Shown: positions 44,254 through 53,532, numbered from the stretch's first letter. The stretch is DNA of 64,000 nt from Diaphorobacter ruginosibacter (GCF_014395975.1 NZ_CP060714.1:1550001-1614000); one strand, 5' to 3'. Program-made: numbers and translations. The notes: a model not told the origin generated them from the sequence alone.

Positions 44254-44488
44254 GGAGGGAATTCCTTTCTTTCTAACTAACGCTGGGATCGCGAAAAGCT
44301 GATCACTGTATAGGCTTCGGTTCCCATGAGCCAATATCGCGGCCAATGTCGCACGCAGGCGCATGGACACCACTGGCAAAGCTTGCCTTTTCCCGCGCGT
44401 TGCCGATTTTCTGCAGCTTTTTCCAGCCGCCGCCCGAAGAAGCCATGCTGGCGCGAGGGCCCCTGCTTGACGTCACTGGTTGAATAAA

Positions 44489-44510
44489 TTACTGTATAAA
44501 TAAACAGTAA
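44489..44510. promoter_or_regulatory. LexA (SOS) box
   Basis: Perfect 7-bp arms TTACTGT and ACAGTAA flank ATAAATAA. The core CTGT-N8-ACAG with an AT-rich centre is the LexA consensus of gamma- and betaproteobacteria. The box ends 8 bases before the radical SAM ATG at 44519, so LexA would block transcription or initiation directly. Confidence 0.88.
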
Positions 44511-44518
44511 TTCATGCC

Positions 44519-45670
44519 ATGAACTCAGGTCGCAATCCCGGCTCCAGTATCGGCCCCGGCACCAACACCCCCCGGCCGCCCGTGAAAGGCCGCGGCATTG
44601 CCACGCAGGTGGTGCACCGCTTCAGCCCGCAGCGGCGCGACGGGTTTTCCCAGGATGAGGACATCTGGTGGAGCGCCGTGGACGAGGAGGGGCTTCCCGC
44701 TCCCGTGCGCACGCAGGTCACGTTCGAGCAGGCCCGGTCGGCGCTCTGCGGCAATGATTCGCCCGACATCTTCTTCGAGCAGTCGGTCAACCCCTACCGT
44801 GGCTGCGAGCATGGCTGTGTCTACTGCTATGCACGGCCCACGCACAGCTATCTCAATCTCTCGCCCGGCCTGGACTTCGAGACCCGCATCATCGCCAAGC
44901 GCAACATTGCGGAGGTGTTGCGCGAGGAACTGTCCTCTCCCTCCCATCGGCCGTCCATCGTCAACATCGGCTCCGCGACGGACTGTTACCAGCCCGTGGA
45001 GCGCGAGCTGGGCCTCACGCGATCCGTGATCGAGGTGATGCGCGATGCGCGGCACCCGTTCTCGCTCATCACCAAGTCGAGCGGAGTGGAGCGCGACCTG
45101 GACCTGCTGTCCGAGCTTGCGGGCCACCGCCTCGTGGCCGCCTATGTCACGGTCACCACGCTCGATGCGCAACTGGCCCGCATACTGGAGCCGCGGGCCG
45201 CTGCGCCCCATCGCAGGCTGCGCACCATCCGCGCACTGGCGGACGCTGGCGTGAGGGTCGGGGTGAGCGTGGCGCCGCAGATTCCGTTCATCACGGAAGA
45301 CATGGAGCAGGTGCTTGCCGCCGCGCGCGATGCGGGGGCAACGTCGGCGTTCTATACGGTGATCAGGCTGCCGTGGGAGCTCAACGGCATCATGCGCGAA
45401 TGGCTCGAGCAGCATTACCCGGATCGTGCGGCCCGGGTGCTGGCGCGCATCCAGGACCTGCATGGGGTGGATGCCGCCAAGCGGCTGGCCGGAGTCAGCT
45501 ATGACAGCAGCTATGTCGCCCGCATGAAGGGATCGGGCGTATGGGCGGACATGCTGCGGCAGCGCTTTCACAAGGCGTGTGAAAGACTGGGGTTCCATCG
45601 CGAGCGGAGCGAACTGGATCTCACGCAGTACAGGCCCGCCCTGGCAAAAGGCCAGGGCGTGCTGTTCTGA
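44519..45670 (+). CDS. PA0069-family (SplB-like) radical SAM protein
   Basis: 383 residues. The radical SAM cluster motif is GCEHGCVYCYARPTHSY (CxxxCxxC), just after NPYRG. Conserved DIFFEQSVNPYRGCEHGC and DCYQPVERELGLTR identify the PA0069-type branch, related to SplB. These proteins bind a 4Fe-4S cluster and cleave S-adenosylmethionine. The reaction is not established; repair of DNA or RNA lesions has been suggested by the relation to spore photoproduct lyase. A LexA box directly upstream points to SOS control. From memory, the P. aeruginosa homologue has been listed as LexA-dependent. Confidence 0.88.
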   Translation: MNSGRNPGSSIGPGTNTPRPPVKGRGIATQVVHRFSPQRRDGFSQDEDIWWSAVDEEGLPAPVRTQVTFEQARSALCGNDSPDIFFEQSVNPYRGCEHGCVYCYARPTHSYLNLSPGLDFETRIIAKRNIAEVLREELSSPSHRPSIVNIGSATDCYQPVERELGLTRSVIEVMRDARHPFSLITKSSGVERDLDLLSELAGHRLVAAYVTVTTLDAQLARILEPRAAAPHRRLRTIRALADAGVRVGVSVAPQIPFITEDMEQVLAAARDAGATSAFYTVIRLPWELNGIMREWLEQHYPDRAARVLARIQDLHGVDAAKRLAGVSYDSSYVARMKGSGVWADMLRQRFHKACERLGFHRERSELDLTQYRPALAKGQGVLF

Positions 45671-45697
45671 GCTGGCGCGTCGCAATGCACTCCGGGG

Positions 45698-46564
45698 TTA
45701 GGCGCTCAACTGCGCTGCGTGGTGTTTCAGATGGTCTTCGATGAAGGTCTGAATGAAGTAGTAGCCATGGTCGTAGCCCGGCTGCATGCGCAGGTTGAGC
45801 GGCTGCCCCACCTTCGCGCAGGCGGCTTCCAGGGCTTCGGGCAGCAACTGCTTTTCCATCAGGAACTTGTCGGCCATGCCCTGGTCGACGAGGATGCCGC
45901 CGGGGTAGGGCGCGTTTTTCTGTTCACCCATCAGCAATGTGGCGTCGTGTGCGGCCCAGGCGGACGTGTCCTCACCCAGGTAGCCTGTGAATGCCTTGCG
46001 GCCCCATGGGCAGTTCACCGGATTGGCAATCGGCGCAAAGGCCGACAGGCTCCTGAACACGCCCGGGTGGCGCAGAGCCAGCGTGAGCGCGCCGTGGCCG
46101 CCCATGGAGTGGCCGAAGATACCGATGCGGTCGGCCGCGATGGGCAGCTTGTCGCACACCAGGGGCAGCAGTTCGCCGAGCAGATAGCTCTCCATGCGCC
46201 AGTGCCGGGCCCATGGCTCGCGCGTGGCATCCAGGTAGAAGCCCGCGCCGACGCCAAAGTCCCATGCGTCGGCTTCACCGGGCACATGCGCGCCACGCGG
46301 GCTGGTGTCGGGCGCGATCAGCGCGATGCCCAGCGCGGCAGCCACGCGCTGCGCGTTGGCCTTGGTCATGAAGGTCTCTTCAGTGCAGGTCAGCCCGGCC
46401 AGGTACAGCACGGCAGGCACCTTCTCGCCCATCAGCGCCTGGGGCGGCAGATAGACGGAGAATTTCATCGGCAGGCCGATCTCGCGCGAGCTGTGCTCGT
46501 AGAAGCGCTGGGCGCCGCCGAAGCAGGCGTGCGCGTTCTTGAGTTCCAGGGTCAATGCGGACAT
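45698..46564 (-). CDS. fghA: S-formylglutathione hydrolase
   Basis: 288 residues from ATG 46564. It hydrolyses S-formylglutathione to glutathione and formate, the second step of formaldehyde detoxification. The alpha/beta hydrolase shows YLAGLTCTEETFMTKANAQR, the nucleophile GHSMGGHGALTLALR, and the catalytic His in DHGYYFIQTFIEDHLKHH. The start lies 8 bases beyond the frmA stop, so the pair is one operon. A TTG at 46582 would overlap frmA and is less likely. Confidence 0.93.
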   Translation of the reverse strand: MSALTLELKNAHACFGGAQRFYEHSSREIGLPMKFSVYLPPQALMGEKVPAVLYLAGLTCTEETFMTKANAQRVAAALGIALIAPDTSPRGAHVPGEADAWDFGVGAGFYLDATREPWARHWRMESYLLGELLPLVCDKLPIAADRIGIFGHSMGGHGALTLALRHPGVFRSLSAFAPIANPVNCPWGRKAFTGYLGEDTSAWAAHDATLLMGEQKNAPYPGGILVDQGMADKFLMEKQLLPEALEAACAKVGQPLNLRMQPGYDHGYYFIQTFIEDHLKHHAAQLSA

Positions 46565-46571
46565 GCTGCGA

Positions 46572-47687
46572 TCAGCCTGCAAAGTTCACCACGGAGCGGA
46601 TCGACTTGCCCTCGTGCATCAGGTCGAACGCGTCGTTGATTCCGGTGAGCGGCATGGTGTGCGTGACGAACGGTGCGAGCTGGATCTTGCCTTGCATGGC
46701 GTCTTCCACCATGCCCGGCAGCTGGCTGCGGCCCTTCACGCCGCCAAAGGCCGTACCCAGCCATTTGCGGCCCGTCACCAGCTGGAATGGGCGCGTGGAG
46801 ATCTCCTGTCCTGCACCGGCCACGCCGATGATCACCGACTGGCCCCAGCCGCGGTGCGCGCATTCCAGTGCCGCGCGCATCACGTTCACGTTGCCGATGC
46901 ACTCGAAGCTGTGATCCACGCCCCAGGTGGTCATCTCCACGATGACCTGCTGGATCGGCTTGTCGAAGTCCTTGGGGTTGATGCAGTCCGTCGCGCCGAA
47001 GGTCCTGGCCAGATCGAACTTGGAGGGGTTGGTGTCGACGGCAATGATGCGGCCGGCCTTCGCGAGCTTGGCGCCCTGGATGACGGCCAGGCCGATGCCG
47101 CCGAGGCCGAACACGGCCACCGTATCGCCTTCCTGCACCTTGGCGGTATTCTTCACGGCGCCGAGGCCCGTCGTGACGCCGCAGCCCAGCAGGCAGACCT
47201 GCTCGGGGTTGGCGTCGGGGCTGATCTTGGCCAGCGAGACTTCGGCGACCACGGTGTATTCGCTGAACGTGGAGCATCCCATGTAGTGGTAGATGGGCTC
47301 GCCGTTGTACGAGAAACGCGTCGTGCCGTCGGGCATCAGGCCCTTGCCCTGCGTGGCGCGCACGGCAACGCAGAGATTGGTCTTGCCGCTCTTGCAGAAC
47401 AGGCACTCGCCGCATTCCGCGGTGTAGAGCGGGATCACATGGTCGCCAGGCTTCACGCTGGTCACGCCTTCGCCGACTTCCACGACGATGCCCGCGCCTT
47501 CGTGGCCCAGCACGGCAGGGAACACGCCTTCGGGATCGTCCCCGCTCAGCGTGAAGGCATCGGTGTGGCAGACGCCGGTGTGGGTGATCCTCACCAGCAC
47601 CTCGCCCTTCCTGGGCGGTGCAACGTCGATCTCGACGATCTTCAGGGGCTCTCCGGCTTTGAAGGCAACTGCGGCGCGTGATTTCAT
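46572..47687 (-). CDS. frmA: S-(hydroxymethyl)glutathione dehydrogenase, class III alcohol dehydrogenase
   Basis: 371 residues. A zinc-dependent enzyme that oxidises S-hydroxymethylglutathione, formed from formaldehyde and glutathione, using NAD. It can also reduce S-nitrosoglutathione. Zinc ligands are visible in GVCHTDAFTLSG, GHEGAGIVVEVG and CGECLFCKSGKTNLC. The NAD fold is VAVFGLGGIGLAVIQGA. TFGATDCINPKDFDKPIQQV is typical of class III. The upstream region contains two direct GCGATACC repeats (47723-47745). The symbol adhC is also used. Confidence 0.94.
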   Translation of the reverse strand: MKSRAAVAFKAGEPLKIVEIDVAPPRKGEVLVRITHTGVCHTDAFTLSGDDPEGVFPAVLGHEGAGIVVEVGEGVTSVKPGDHVIPLYTAECGECLFCKSGKTNLCVAVRATQGKGLMPDGTTRFSYNGEPIYHYMGCSTFSEYTVVAEVSLAKISPDANPEQVCLLGCGVTTGLGAVKNTAKVQEGDTVAVFGLGGIGLAVIQGAKLAKAGRIIAVDTNPSKFDLARTFGATDCINPKDFDKPIQQVIVEMTTWGVDHSFECIGNVNVMRAALECAHRGWGQSVIIGVAGAGQEISTRPFQLVTGRKWLGTAFGGVKGRSQLPGMVEDAMQGKIQLAPFVTHTMPLTGINDAFDLMHEGKSIRSVVNFAG

Positions 47688-47900
47688 GGGGTGTCTCTCC
47701 GGGAGGTCTTGAACGGGTGGGGGCGATACCGACAGGTGCGATACCTATTTGAAGCGGCTACTGTAGGGCATCATGCGCGCGGGCTGGCGCTGCATGTCCA
47801 TATGCCGCAGCATGATGTCCGGATTTGATCGTGTGGCCGACTCCAGGACAACCCCGCGCAGGCACGCGGGCCTGGTGCTCGCTATATTGCCTGTTTCGTC

Positions 47901-48926
47901 ATGAGTGAAGGCATGGAACATCGTCACGCAGGCGCGCATCGCGTCGATCTGGTCGTCTATCCCGGTTTCAAGGCGCTCGAGGCGATCGGGCCGATGTCGG
48001 TGTTCGACTATGCCAACGTGCATCTGCGCGAGCGCGGGCAGCCTGACGGCTACGCGGTACGCATCGTGTCCGAGCGCCGGGGGCCGGTACGTTCGGACAC
48101 CCTCATGTCGCTGGACGCGACGCAGGCCATTGCCGACATCGCGACGGATGGCCTGGGCTGTACGGTCGTCGTCGTGGGGTCGCGCCATATCGAGCGCGTG
48201 CTGGAGGAATCCGCTGCGCTGGTCGATTGGCTGCAGCAGGTGGGGCCGCAGGTGCAGCGGCTGATCTCCCTGTGCTCGGGCAGCTTCTTCCTGGCGCAGG
48301 CAGGCCTGCTCGATGGCCGCCGGGCGGCAACCCACTGGAGCGTGGCGGGCGCACTGCAGCAGAAATACCCACGCGTTGATGTGGATGCGGACGCGATCTA
48401 CGTGCGGGATGGCGCGCTGTGGACTTCGGCCGGCGTGACGGCGGGCATCGACCTTGCGCTCGCCGTGGTGGAGGAGGACTTCGGCCATGCACTGGCACTT
48501 GATGTGGCGCGCGACCTTGTCATGTACCTCAAGCGGCCGGGCGGGCAATCACAGTTCAGCGTGCGCCTGGCGAGCCAGGCCACCACGCACCGCAGCGTCA
48601 GGAACATCCAGCAGTGGATCCTGCAGCATCTCGACCGCCCCCTGTCGATGGCCGAGCTGGCGGAGCAGGCTTCGATGAGCGAGCGGCATCTGAGCCGACT
48701 GTTCCTTCAGGAGTGCGCGCAGACTCCGACGGCGTTCATCGAGTCGGCACGGCTTGAGCGCGCGAGGCAATGGCTGGAGGAGCAGTCCGCGCTTCCGCTC
48801 AAGACGATCGCCGCGCGCGTGGGGTTGGGCTCGGAGCAGGCGCTGCGCCATCTGTTCTCGCGCCACCTGGGCATCACGCCGCAGACCTACCGCGAGCGCT
48901 TTGGAAGCCGGGCAGGCAGCTCATAG
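47901..48926 (+). CDS. GlxA-family AraC-type transcriptional regulator
   Basis: 341 residues. The N-terminal DJ-1/PfpI-like domain spans about residues 14-190 (VDLVVYPGFKALEAIGPMSVFDYAN; nucleophile-elbow SLCSGSFFLAQAGLLDGRRAATHW). The C-terminal AraC domain has two helix-turn-helices: LSMAELAEQASMSERHLSRLFLQE and LPLKTIAARVGLGSEQALRHLFSRHLGITPQTYRERF. The GlxA/GbdR group often controls amine or glycine-betaine catabolism, which yields formaldehyde. It diverges from frmA-fghA across 213 bp, so control of formaldehyde removal is a reasonable guess. Confidence 0.88.
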   Translation: MSEGMEHRHAGAHRVDLVVYPGFKALEAIGPMSVFDYANVHLRERGQPDGYAVRIVSERRGPVRSDTLMSLDATQAIADIATDGLGCTVVVVGSRHIERVLEESAALVDWLQQVGPQVQRLISLCSGSFFLAQAGLLDGRRAATHWSVAGALQQKYPRVDVDADAIYVRDGALWTSAGVTAGIDLALAVVEEDFGHALALDVARDLVMYLKRPGGQSQFSVRLASQATTHRSVRNIQQWILQHLDRPLSMAELAEQASMSERHLSRLFLQECAQTPTAFIESARLERARQWLEEQSALPLKTIAARVGLGSEQALRHLFSRHLGITPQTYRERFGSRAGSS

Positions 48927-48947
48927 GCCCTTGGCGGGAACGTACAA

Positions 48948-48979
48948 AGCCCCGCTGCAAATCCTTGCCGCGGGGCTTG
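48948..48979. terminator. Hairpin between the GlxA-type regulator and tctA
   Basis: AAGCCCCGC (48948-48956) pairs perfectly with GCGGGGCTT (48971-48979) over a 14-base loop. It lies between convergent genes. There is no T run, so the strength is doubtful. Confidence 0.6.
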
Positions 48980-49019
48980 GAAGGTACCGGCGACCTGGTC
49001 CCTGGAGGCCGCCGGTGCA

Positions 49020-50531
49020 TCAGTCCTCGACGAATGCCTTCTCGCGCGTCTTGCTCACCGCAGGCAGCAGCACGATCACCAGCAGCAGGGCTGCCACGGC
49101 GAGCAGCGATGCCGACAGAGGTCGCGTGACGAGAACACCCCAGTCACCGCGCGAGAGCAGCAGGGCGCGTCGCAGGTTCTCCTCCATCATGGGCCCCAGG
49201 ATCAGGCCGAGCAGCAGCGGTGCGGGCTCGCAGCTGAGCTTGTGGAACAGATAGCCGATGACGCCGAAGATCGCCACCATCCAGATCTCGAAGGTGTTGT
49301 TGTTCTCCGAGTAGACCCCGATCGCGCAGAACAGCACGATGGCGGGAAACAGCCACTTGTACGGAATCGACAGCAGCTTGATCCACAGGCCGATCATCGG
49401 CAGGTTCAGGATGACCAGCATGAGGTTGCCGATCCACATCGATGCGATCAGTCCCCAGAACAGCTCGGGATTGCTGGTCATCACCTGCGGGCCCGGCTGG
49501 ATGTTGTGGATGGTCATCGCACCCACCATCAGCGCCATCACGGCGTTGGGCGGGATGCCGAGCGTCAGCAGCGGAATGAACGAGGTCTGGGCACCGGCAT
49601 TGTTCGCGGCCTCCGGGCCCGCAACGCCGCGGATGTTGCCTTGGCCGAACGGCACCTCGCCCGGGCGCAGCCGGGACTTCTTCTCCAGCGTGTACGCCGC
49701 GAAGGCGGAGAGCAGCGCGCCGCCGCCGGGCAGGATTCCAAGCGCGGATCCAAGCGCCGTGCCGCGCAGCACGGCAGGGGTCATGTGCTTGAAGTCTTCC
49801 TTGGTGGGCATGAGGCCGCTTACCTTGTCGGTGAACACTTCGCGCTTTTCTTCCGGAACGGCCAGGTTGGCGATGATCTCGCCATAACCGAACACGCCCA
49901 TTGCGATGGCGATGAAGCTGATGCCGTCGGTGAGCTCGGGAATGTCGAAGCTGTAGCGCGCAACGCCGGAGTTCACGTCGGTTCCCACCAGGCCGAATGC
50001 GAGGCCCACGAGGATCATCGTGATGGCCTTGAGCAGGGATCCCGAGGCCATCACCACGGCACCGATGAGGCCGAGCACCATCAGCGAGAAGTATTCGGCC
50101 GGACCGAACTTGAATGCGATCTCGGTGAGCGGAGGCGCGAATGCGGCGATGATCAGCGTGCCGACGCAGCCCGCGAAGAACGATCCCAGTCCCGCGGCGG
50201 CAAGTGCCGGCCCAGCTCGGCCCTTGCGTGCCATCTGGTAACCGTCGATCACGGTGACGACCGATGAGGATTCGCCCGGCAGGTTCACCAGGATGGCGGT
50301 GGTCGAGCCGCCGTACTGGGCGCCGTAGTAGATGCCCGCGAGCATGATGAGCGCGGCCGTCGGCGGCAGCGCGTAGGTGGTGGGCAGCAGCATCGCGATC
50401 GTCGCCACGGGGCCCAGGCCCGGCAGCACGCCGATCAGCGTTCCGAGCAGGCAGCCCATGAATGCATAGAGCAGGTTTTGCGCCGTGAAGGCGACCTCGA
50501 AACCTGTCGAGAGGTTGGTTATCAGGTCCAT
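49020..50531 (-). CDS. tctA: Tripartite tricarboxylate transporter, large membrane subunit TctA
   Basis: 503 residues, about 12 helices. Hallmarks are GCLLGTLIGVLPGLGPVATIAMLLP, ILVNLPGESSSVVTVIDGYQMA and SALGILPGGGALLSAFAAYTLEK, the last two being the repeated Gly/Pro re-entrant motifs of TctA. With TctB and a periplasmic TctC it imports citrate-type tri- and dicarboxylates using a cation gradient. No tctC lies nearby, so the binding protein must be encoded elsewhere. tctB is 32 bases upstream. Confidence 0.93.
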   Translation of the reverse strand: MDLITNLSTGFEVAFTAQNLLYAFMGCLLGTLIGVLPGLGPVATIAMLLPTTYALPPTAALIMLAGIYYGAQYGGSTTAILVNLPGESSSVVTVIDGYQMARKGRAGPALAAAGLGSFFAGCVGTLIIAAFAPPLTEIAFKFGPAEYFSLMVLGLIGAVVMASGSLLKAITMILVGLAFGLVGTDVNSGVARYSFDIPELTDGISFIAIAMGVFGYGEIIANLAVPEEKREVFTDKVSGLMPTKEDFKHMTPAVLRGTALGSALGILPGGGALLSAFAAYTLEKKSRLRPGEVPFGQGNIRGVAGPEAANNAGAQTSFIPLLTLGIPPNAVMALMVGAMTIHNIQPGPQVMTSNPELFWGLIASMWIGNLMLVILNLPMIGLWIKLLSIPYKWLFPAIVLFCAIGVYSENNNTFEIWMVAIFGVIGYLFHKLSCEPAPLLLGLILGPMMEENLRRALLLSRGDWGVLVTRPLSASLLAVAALLLVIVLLPAVSKTREKAFVED

Positions 50532-50563
50532 GATGAGTCGTTGTTATGTGCTTGTGGAGGACA

Positions 50564-51070
50564 TCAGCCCGCGATGAAGGTGGGCCAGACCTGGAATTGC
50601 AGGTTCAGCGCAACGACGAATGCGAGATAGCTGCCGATCGCAAGCACCGTGGCGAGAATGACCACGGGCTTCCACTGGAATTGGTCTCCTGCAAGGCTGG
50701 CGATGACGGTGAGCGCGTAGACAGCGACGATCAGACCCATCGGTGGCAGTCCGATGCTCGGCAGGCCGCCGAGCAGGATGCCGAACACCAGATTGGCGCC
50801 GATGATGAAGACCAGCGGGCGCCAGGCGATGGTGCCGATGGGCTCATCGTTCCCTTCGTCGCTGACCATGGCCTTGACGGTGATGATCGCGCCCAGCAGG
50901 GCAATCAGCAGGCCGACGATCAAGGGGAAGTACCCCGGCCCCATGCGCGCTCCCGAACCTACGTTATAGGTGGTTGCCCCCCAGGCATAGGCCACGCCGA
51001 AGGTGCTGAACAGCAGCCCCGCAGCGAAGTCTCTCTGGCTTTTTACTTTCACAACTCTGGTCTCCTTCAA
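50564..51070 (-). CDS. tctB: Tripartite tricarboxylate transporter, small membrane subunit TctB
   Basis: 168 residues, four hydrophobic helices (DFAAGLLFSTFGVAYAWGA; YFPLIVGLLIALLGAIITVKAM; LVFIIGANLVFGILLGGL; LATVLAIGSYLAFVVALNL), with RMGPGYFPLIVGLLIALLG typical of TctB (DUF1468). It starts 69 bases after the sensor kinase stop in the same direction, so it may be expressed with the two-component genes. Confidence 0.9.
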   Translation of the reverse strand: MKETRVVKVKSQRDFAAGLLFSTFGVAYAWGATTYNVGSGARMGPGYFPLIVGLLIALLGAIITVKAMVSDEGNDEPIGTIAWRPLVFIIGANLVFGILLGGLPSIGLPPMGLIVAVYALTVIASLAGDQFQWKPVVILATVLAIGSYLAFVVALNLQFQVWPTFIAG

Positions 51071-51139
51071 GGCCCTTTGCGGGCCGGTTAAACGGAACCA
51101 AAATCGTATGTGCGCAGACGCCGGCGGGGCGTGACGGCA

Positions 51140-52639
51140 TCATTGCGGAACGGTAATGTCGCTGGCCTGTTTATGTGGTTTTCGCGTATGGTGCGTGGCG
51201 ATGATCGATGGCAGGCGCAGCGTCACTGCGAGCCCCGGGAAGGCGCTCGCGATATGCACCTCTCCGCCATGCAGATGCATCATCGCGCGCACGCTTGCCA
51301 GGCCGAGGCCGTGTCCTTCGCGATCAGGGCGCAGCCGCACGAAGCGCTGGCCGAGCGACGCGATGGCGGCCTCGTCGAGCGCGGCACCGTTGTCGCGGAT
51401 GACGAGTTCGCTGAAGGATGCAATGCTGCCGGAGCTGTCGCCCATCGTGTCGCTCGTGACCACCGCGTGCGCAGCGCGCGTTGTGCGCGAGGTGATGATG
51501 ACGCGGCTCCCCGCTCCCGCATACTTGATGGCGTTGTCCAGCACGTTCACCACCACGCCGGCCAGCACCGCGCGGTCGCCCAGCAGGGGTGCCGGATCCT
51601 CGCATCGCCATTCGATCGTCACCCGCTCCTCGTCCGCGAGGTCTTCGTAGAGTTCGATCACGTCCCGCGCGATGTCGGCCCAGTTCAGTTCGGTGAAGGG
51701 ACTGCGGCGCATGCCGGCCTCGGCCTGGGCGATGGACAGCAGTTTCTCCAGCATCAGGCTCAGGCTGTCGATCTCTTGCGTGGCGGTCGCCATGCTGTCG
51801 CGCAGTCGTTCAATATCGGCCGCGGGATCCGAGAGTACCGACTGCATGCGCAGCTGGATGCGGGTGAGCGGCGTGCGTACATTGTGTGCGATCGTGTCGC
51901 TGACGTGCTGTACGCCGCTCATCAGATGCTCGATGCGATCGAGCATCTGGTTGAAATCGTGCTCGAGCTGCGTGAATTCGTCATCGACGGCGGCCAGGGT
52001 CGGGATGCGCGACTGCAGCCGTCCGCCCGTGATGTGCATGATGGTGGCGTGCAGGGCGCCCACGCTGCGTGCGAGCTCCCTGCGGAAGAACCAGGTGCCG
52101 GCGCCCGCCAGCAGCAGGGCGAACAGGCCCGCCACCACGCTGGCCGTTCCCACGGTGGATTCGATGTCGCGCAGCTCGCGCAGGTCGTGGCCGAGTATCA
52201 GCAGTGCGCCGTCTTCGAAGCGATGCACCATGATCTGCGCGTTGATCCACGCGCCTCCATGCTGCAGGCGTTGCAGGCCCTGGAAACCGCTTGCAGGATG
52301 GGCGAGCGCATCGCTCTGCAGGTTGCCTGCCAGGCGATGCCCTTGTGCATCGACCAGCAGCATGAGCTCGGCATCGGTGTCCCTGCCATCGGACAGGCCC
52401 TGCGAGATGGCCTGTGCCGTGCGCTGTGGGCCCAGCTGCTCGTAGCTGGCGACCAGGCGTTTCTGGTTCTGCTGCAACTGGCGCTCGACATTCGCATGCA
52501 GGACCACCGAGACCTGCAGGTAGACCAGTGCGAGCGCGGCCAGCATGCCCAGCAGCACCAGGAACCCGAACAGCGCGGCAAGCCGCAGCCCGGTGGATCT
52601 CCAGAGCATGCCGTGTCCCCGGTGCACCGGCCGGGTCAT
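51140..52639 (-). CDS. Sensor histidine kinase of a two-component system
   Basis: 499 residues. Helix 1 is LRLAALFGFLVLLGMLAALALVYL. A periplasmic region of about 120 residues and helix 2 (VVAGLFALLLAGAGTWFFRREL) lead to a HAMP domain. The dimerisation motif reads AHNVRTPLTRIQLRM: the phospho-acceptor His is present, but the usual H-E/D-L-R is H-N-V-R. The ATPase domain has LLSIAQAEAG..., VLDNAIKYA (N box), VIRDNGAAL (D/G1 box) and REGHGLGLASVRAM (G2). The start overlaps the response regulator stop by ATGA. The signal is unknown; location before tctBA suggests organic acids. Confidence 0.88.
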   Translation of the reverse strand: MTRPVHRGHGMLWRSTGLRLAALFGFLVLLGMLAALALVYLQVSVVLHANVERQLQQNQKRLVASYEQLGPQRTAQAISQGLSDGRDTDAELMLLVDAQGHRLAGNLQSDALAHPASGFQGLQRLQHGGAWINAQIMVHRFEDGALLILGHDLRELRDIESTVGTASVVAGLFALLLAGAGTWFFRRELARSVGALHATIMHITGGRLQSRIPTLAAVDDEFTQLEHDFNQMLDRIEHLMSGVQHVSDTIAHNVRTPLTRIQLRMQSVLSDPAADIERLRDSMATATQEIDSLSLMLEKLLSIAQAEAGMRRSPFTELNWADIARDVIELYEDLADEERVTIEWRCEDPAPLLGDRAVLAGVVVNVLDNAIKYAGAGSRVIITSRTTRAAHAVVTSDTMGDSSGSIASFSELVIRDNGAALDEAAIASLGQRFVRLRPDREGHGLGLASVRAMMHLHGGEVHIASAFPGLAVTLRLPSIIATHHTRKPHKQASDITVPQ

Positions 52640-53373
52640 GCGGATGGCGTTGCCAATCCGAGCCGATAGCCTGCCCCGCGCACCGTGTGCAGAAGCGGGG
52701 CCTCTCCCTCGGCATGCAGTTGCCGGCGCAGGCGGCTGATCTGCACGTCAATCAGGTTGGTCTGCGGGTCGAAGCGGAAGTCCCAGACGGCCTCGAGCAG
52801 CATGGTGCGGGTGAGCACCTGGCCCGGGTGCATCATGAGATAGGCAAGCAGGCGGAACTCGCGGGGCTTGAGCGCGATGCTGCGGCCGTTGCGCCGCGCC
52901 TGCCGGCGGGCGAGGTCGAGGGTCAGGTCGGCGAGCTGCAGCGTGGTTACTTCGGCATCGGTGCGCGAGCGTCGCACCAGTGCCTCGAGGCGCGCGAACA
53001 GCTCGGAGAACGCGAACGGCTTGGTCAGGTAGTCGTCGCCGCCGGCCTTCAGGCCCTTGACGCGTTCATCCAGGCCGCTCAGGGCGGACAACACCAGCAC
53101 CGGCGTGCGCAGCCCGAGCCCGCGCATGGTGTGAAGGATGTTCAGCCCATCGACGTTCGCGGGCAGCATGCGGTCGAGGATCACCACGTCCCACGCTTCG
53201 GACGTGGCGCGCTGCAGCGCGTTTGCCCCATCGTGCGATAGCGCGGCGATGTGGCCCTGCGCCTGCAGGCCCTCGGCAATGAAGCGCGCGTTGTCCCTGT
53301 CGTCCTCTATGAGGAGGCAGCGCCAGATGGGGGTGGGAAGACCGGCTGTCGATGGGTGGGCACGCTCATGCAT
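52636..53373 (-). CDS. OmpR-family response regulator
   Basis: 245 residues if started at ATG 53373; ATG 53394 would add 7. Neither has a clear ribosome-binding site. The receiver domain shows CLLIEDDRDN (acidic pocket), VVILDRMLPANVDGLNI (phospho-Asp), VLVLSALSG and YLTKPFAFSEL (Lys). The winged helix has LKPREFRLLAYLMMHPGQVLTRTMLLEAVWDFRFDPQTNLIDVQISRLRRQL and ends TVRGAGYRLG. It is the first gene of the kinase/tctBA direction and the likely activator of transporter expression. Confidence 0.9.
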   Translation of the reverse strand: MHERAHPSTAGLPTPIWRCLLIEDDRDNARFIAEGLQAQGHIAALSHDGANALQRATSEAWDVVILDRMLPANVDGLNILHTMRGLGLRTPVLVLSALSGLDERVKGLKAGGDDYLTKPFAFSELFARLEALVRRSRTDAEVTTLQLADLTLDLARRQARRNGRSIALKPREFRLLAYLMMHPGQVLTRTMLLEAVWDFRFDPQTNLIDVQISRLRRQLHAEGEAPLLHTVRGAGYRLGLATPSA

Positions 53374-53532
53374 GAGCGGTGCCGGGGCCTGCATGAAGGC
53401 GGGAGGAGGCGATGTGCATCGAACGATGGTAGACGCTTGGAGCGCCCATCGTGGTGCCATAGGGGCTTTTTCGCGGCAATTCTGTGGCAACTACGTAGGC
53501 TGGCGAGTGCATGATCGCCGCCGTGGGGCATG

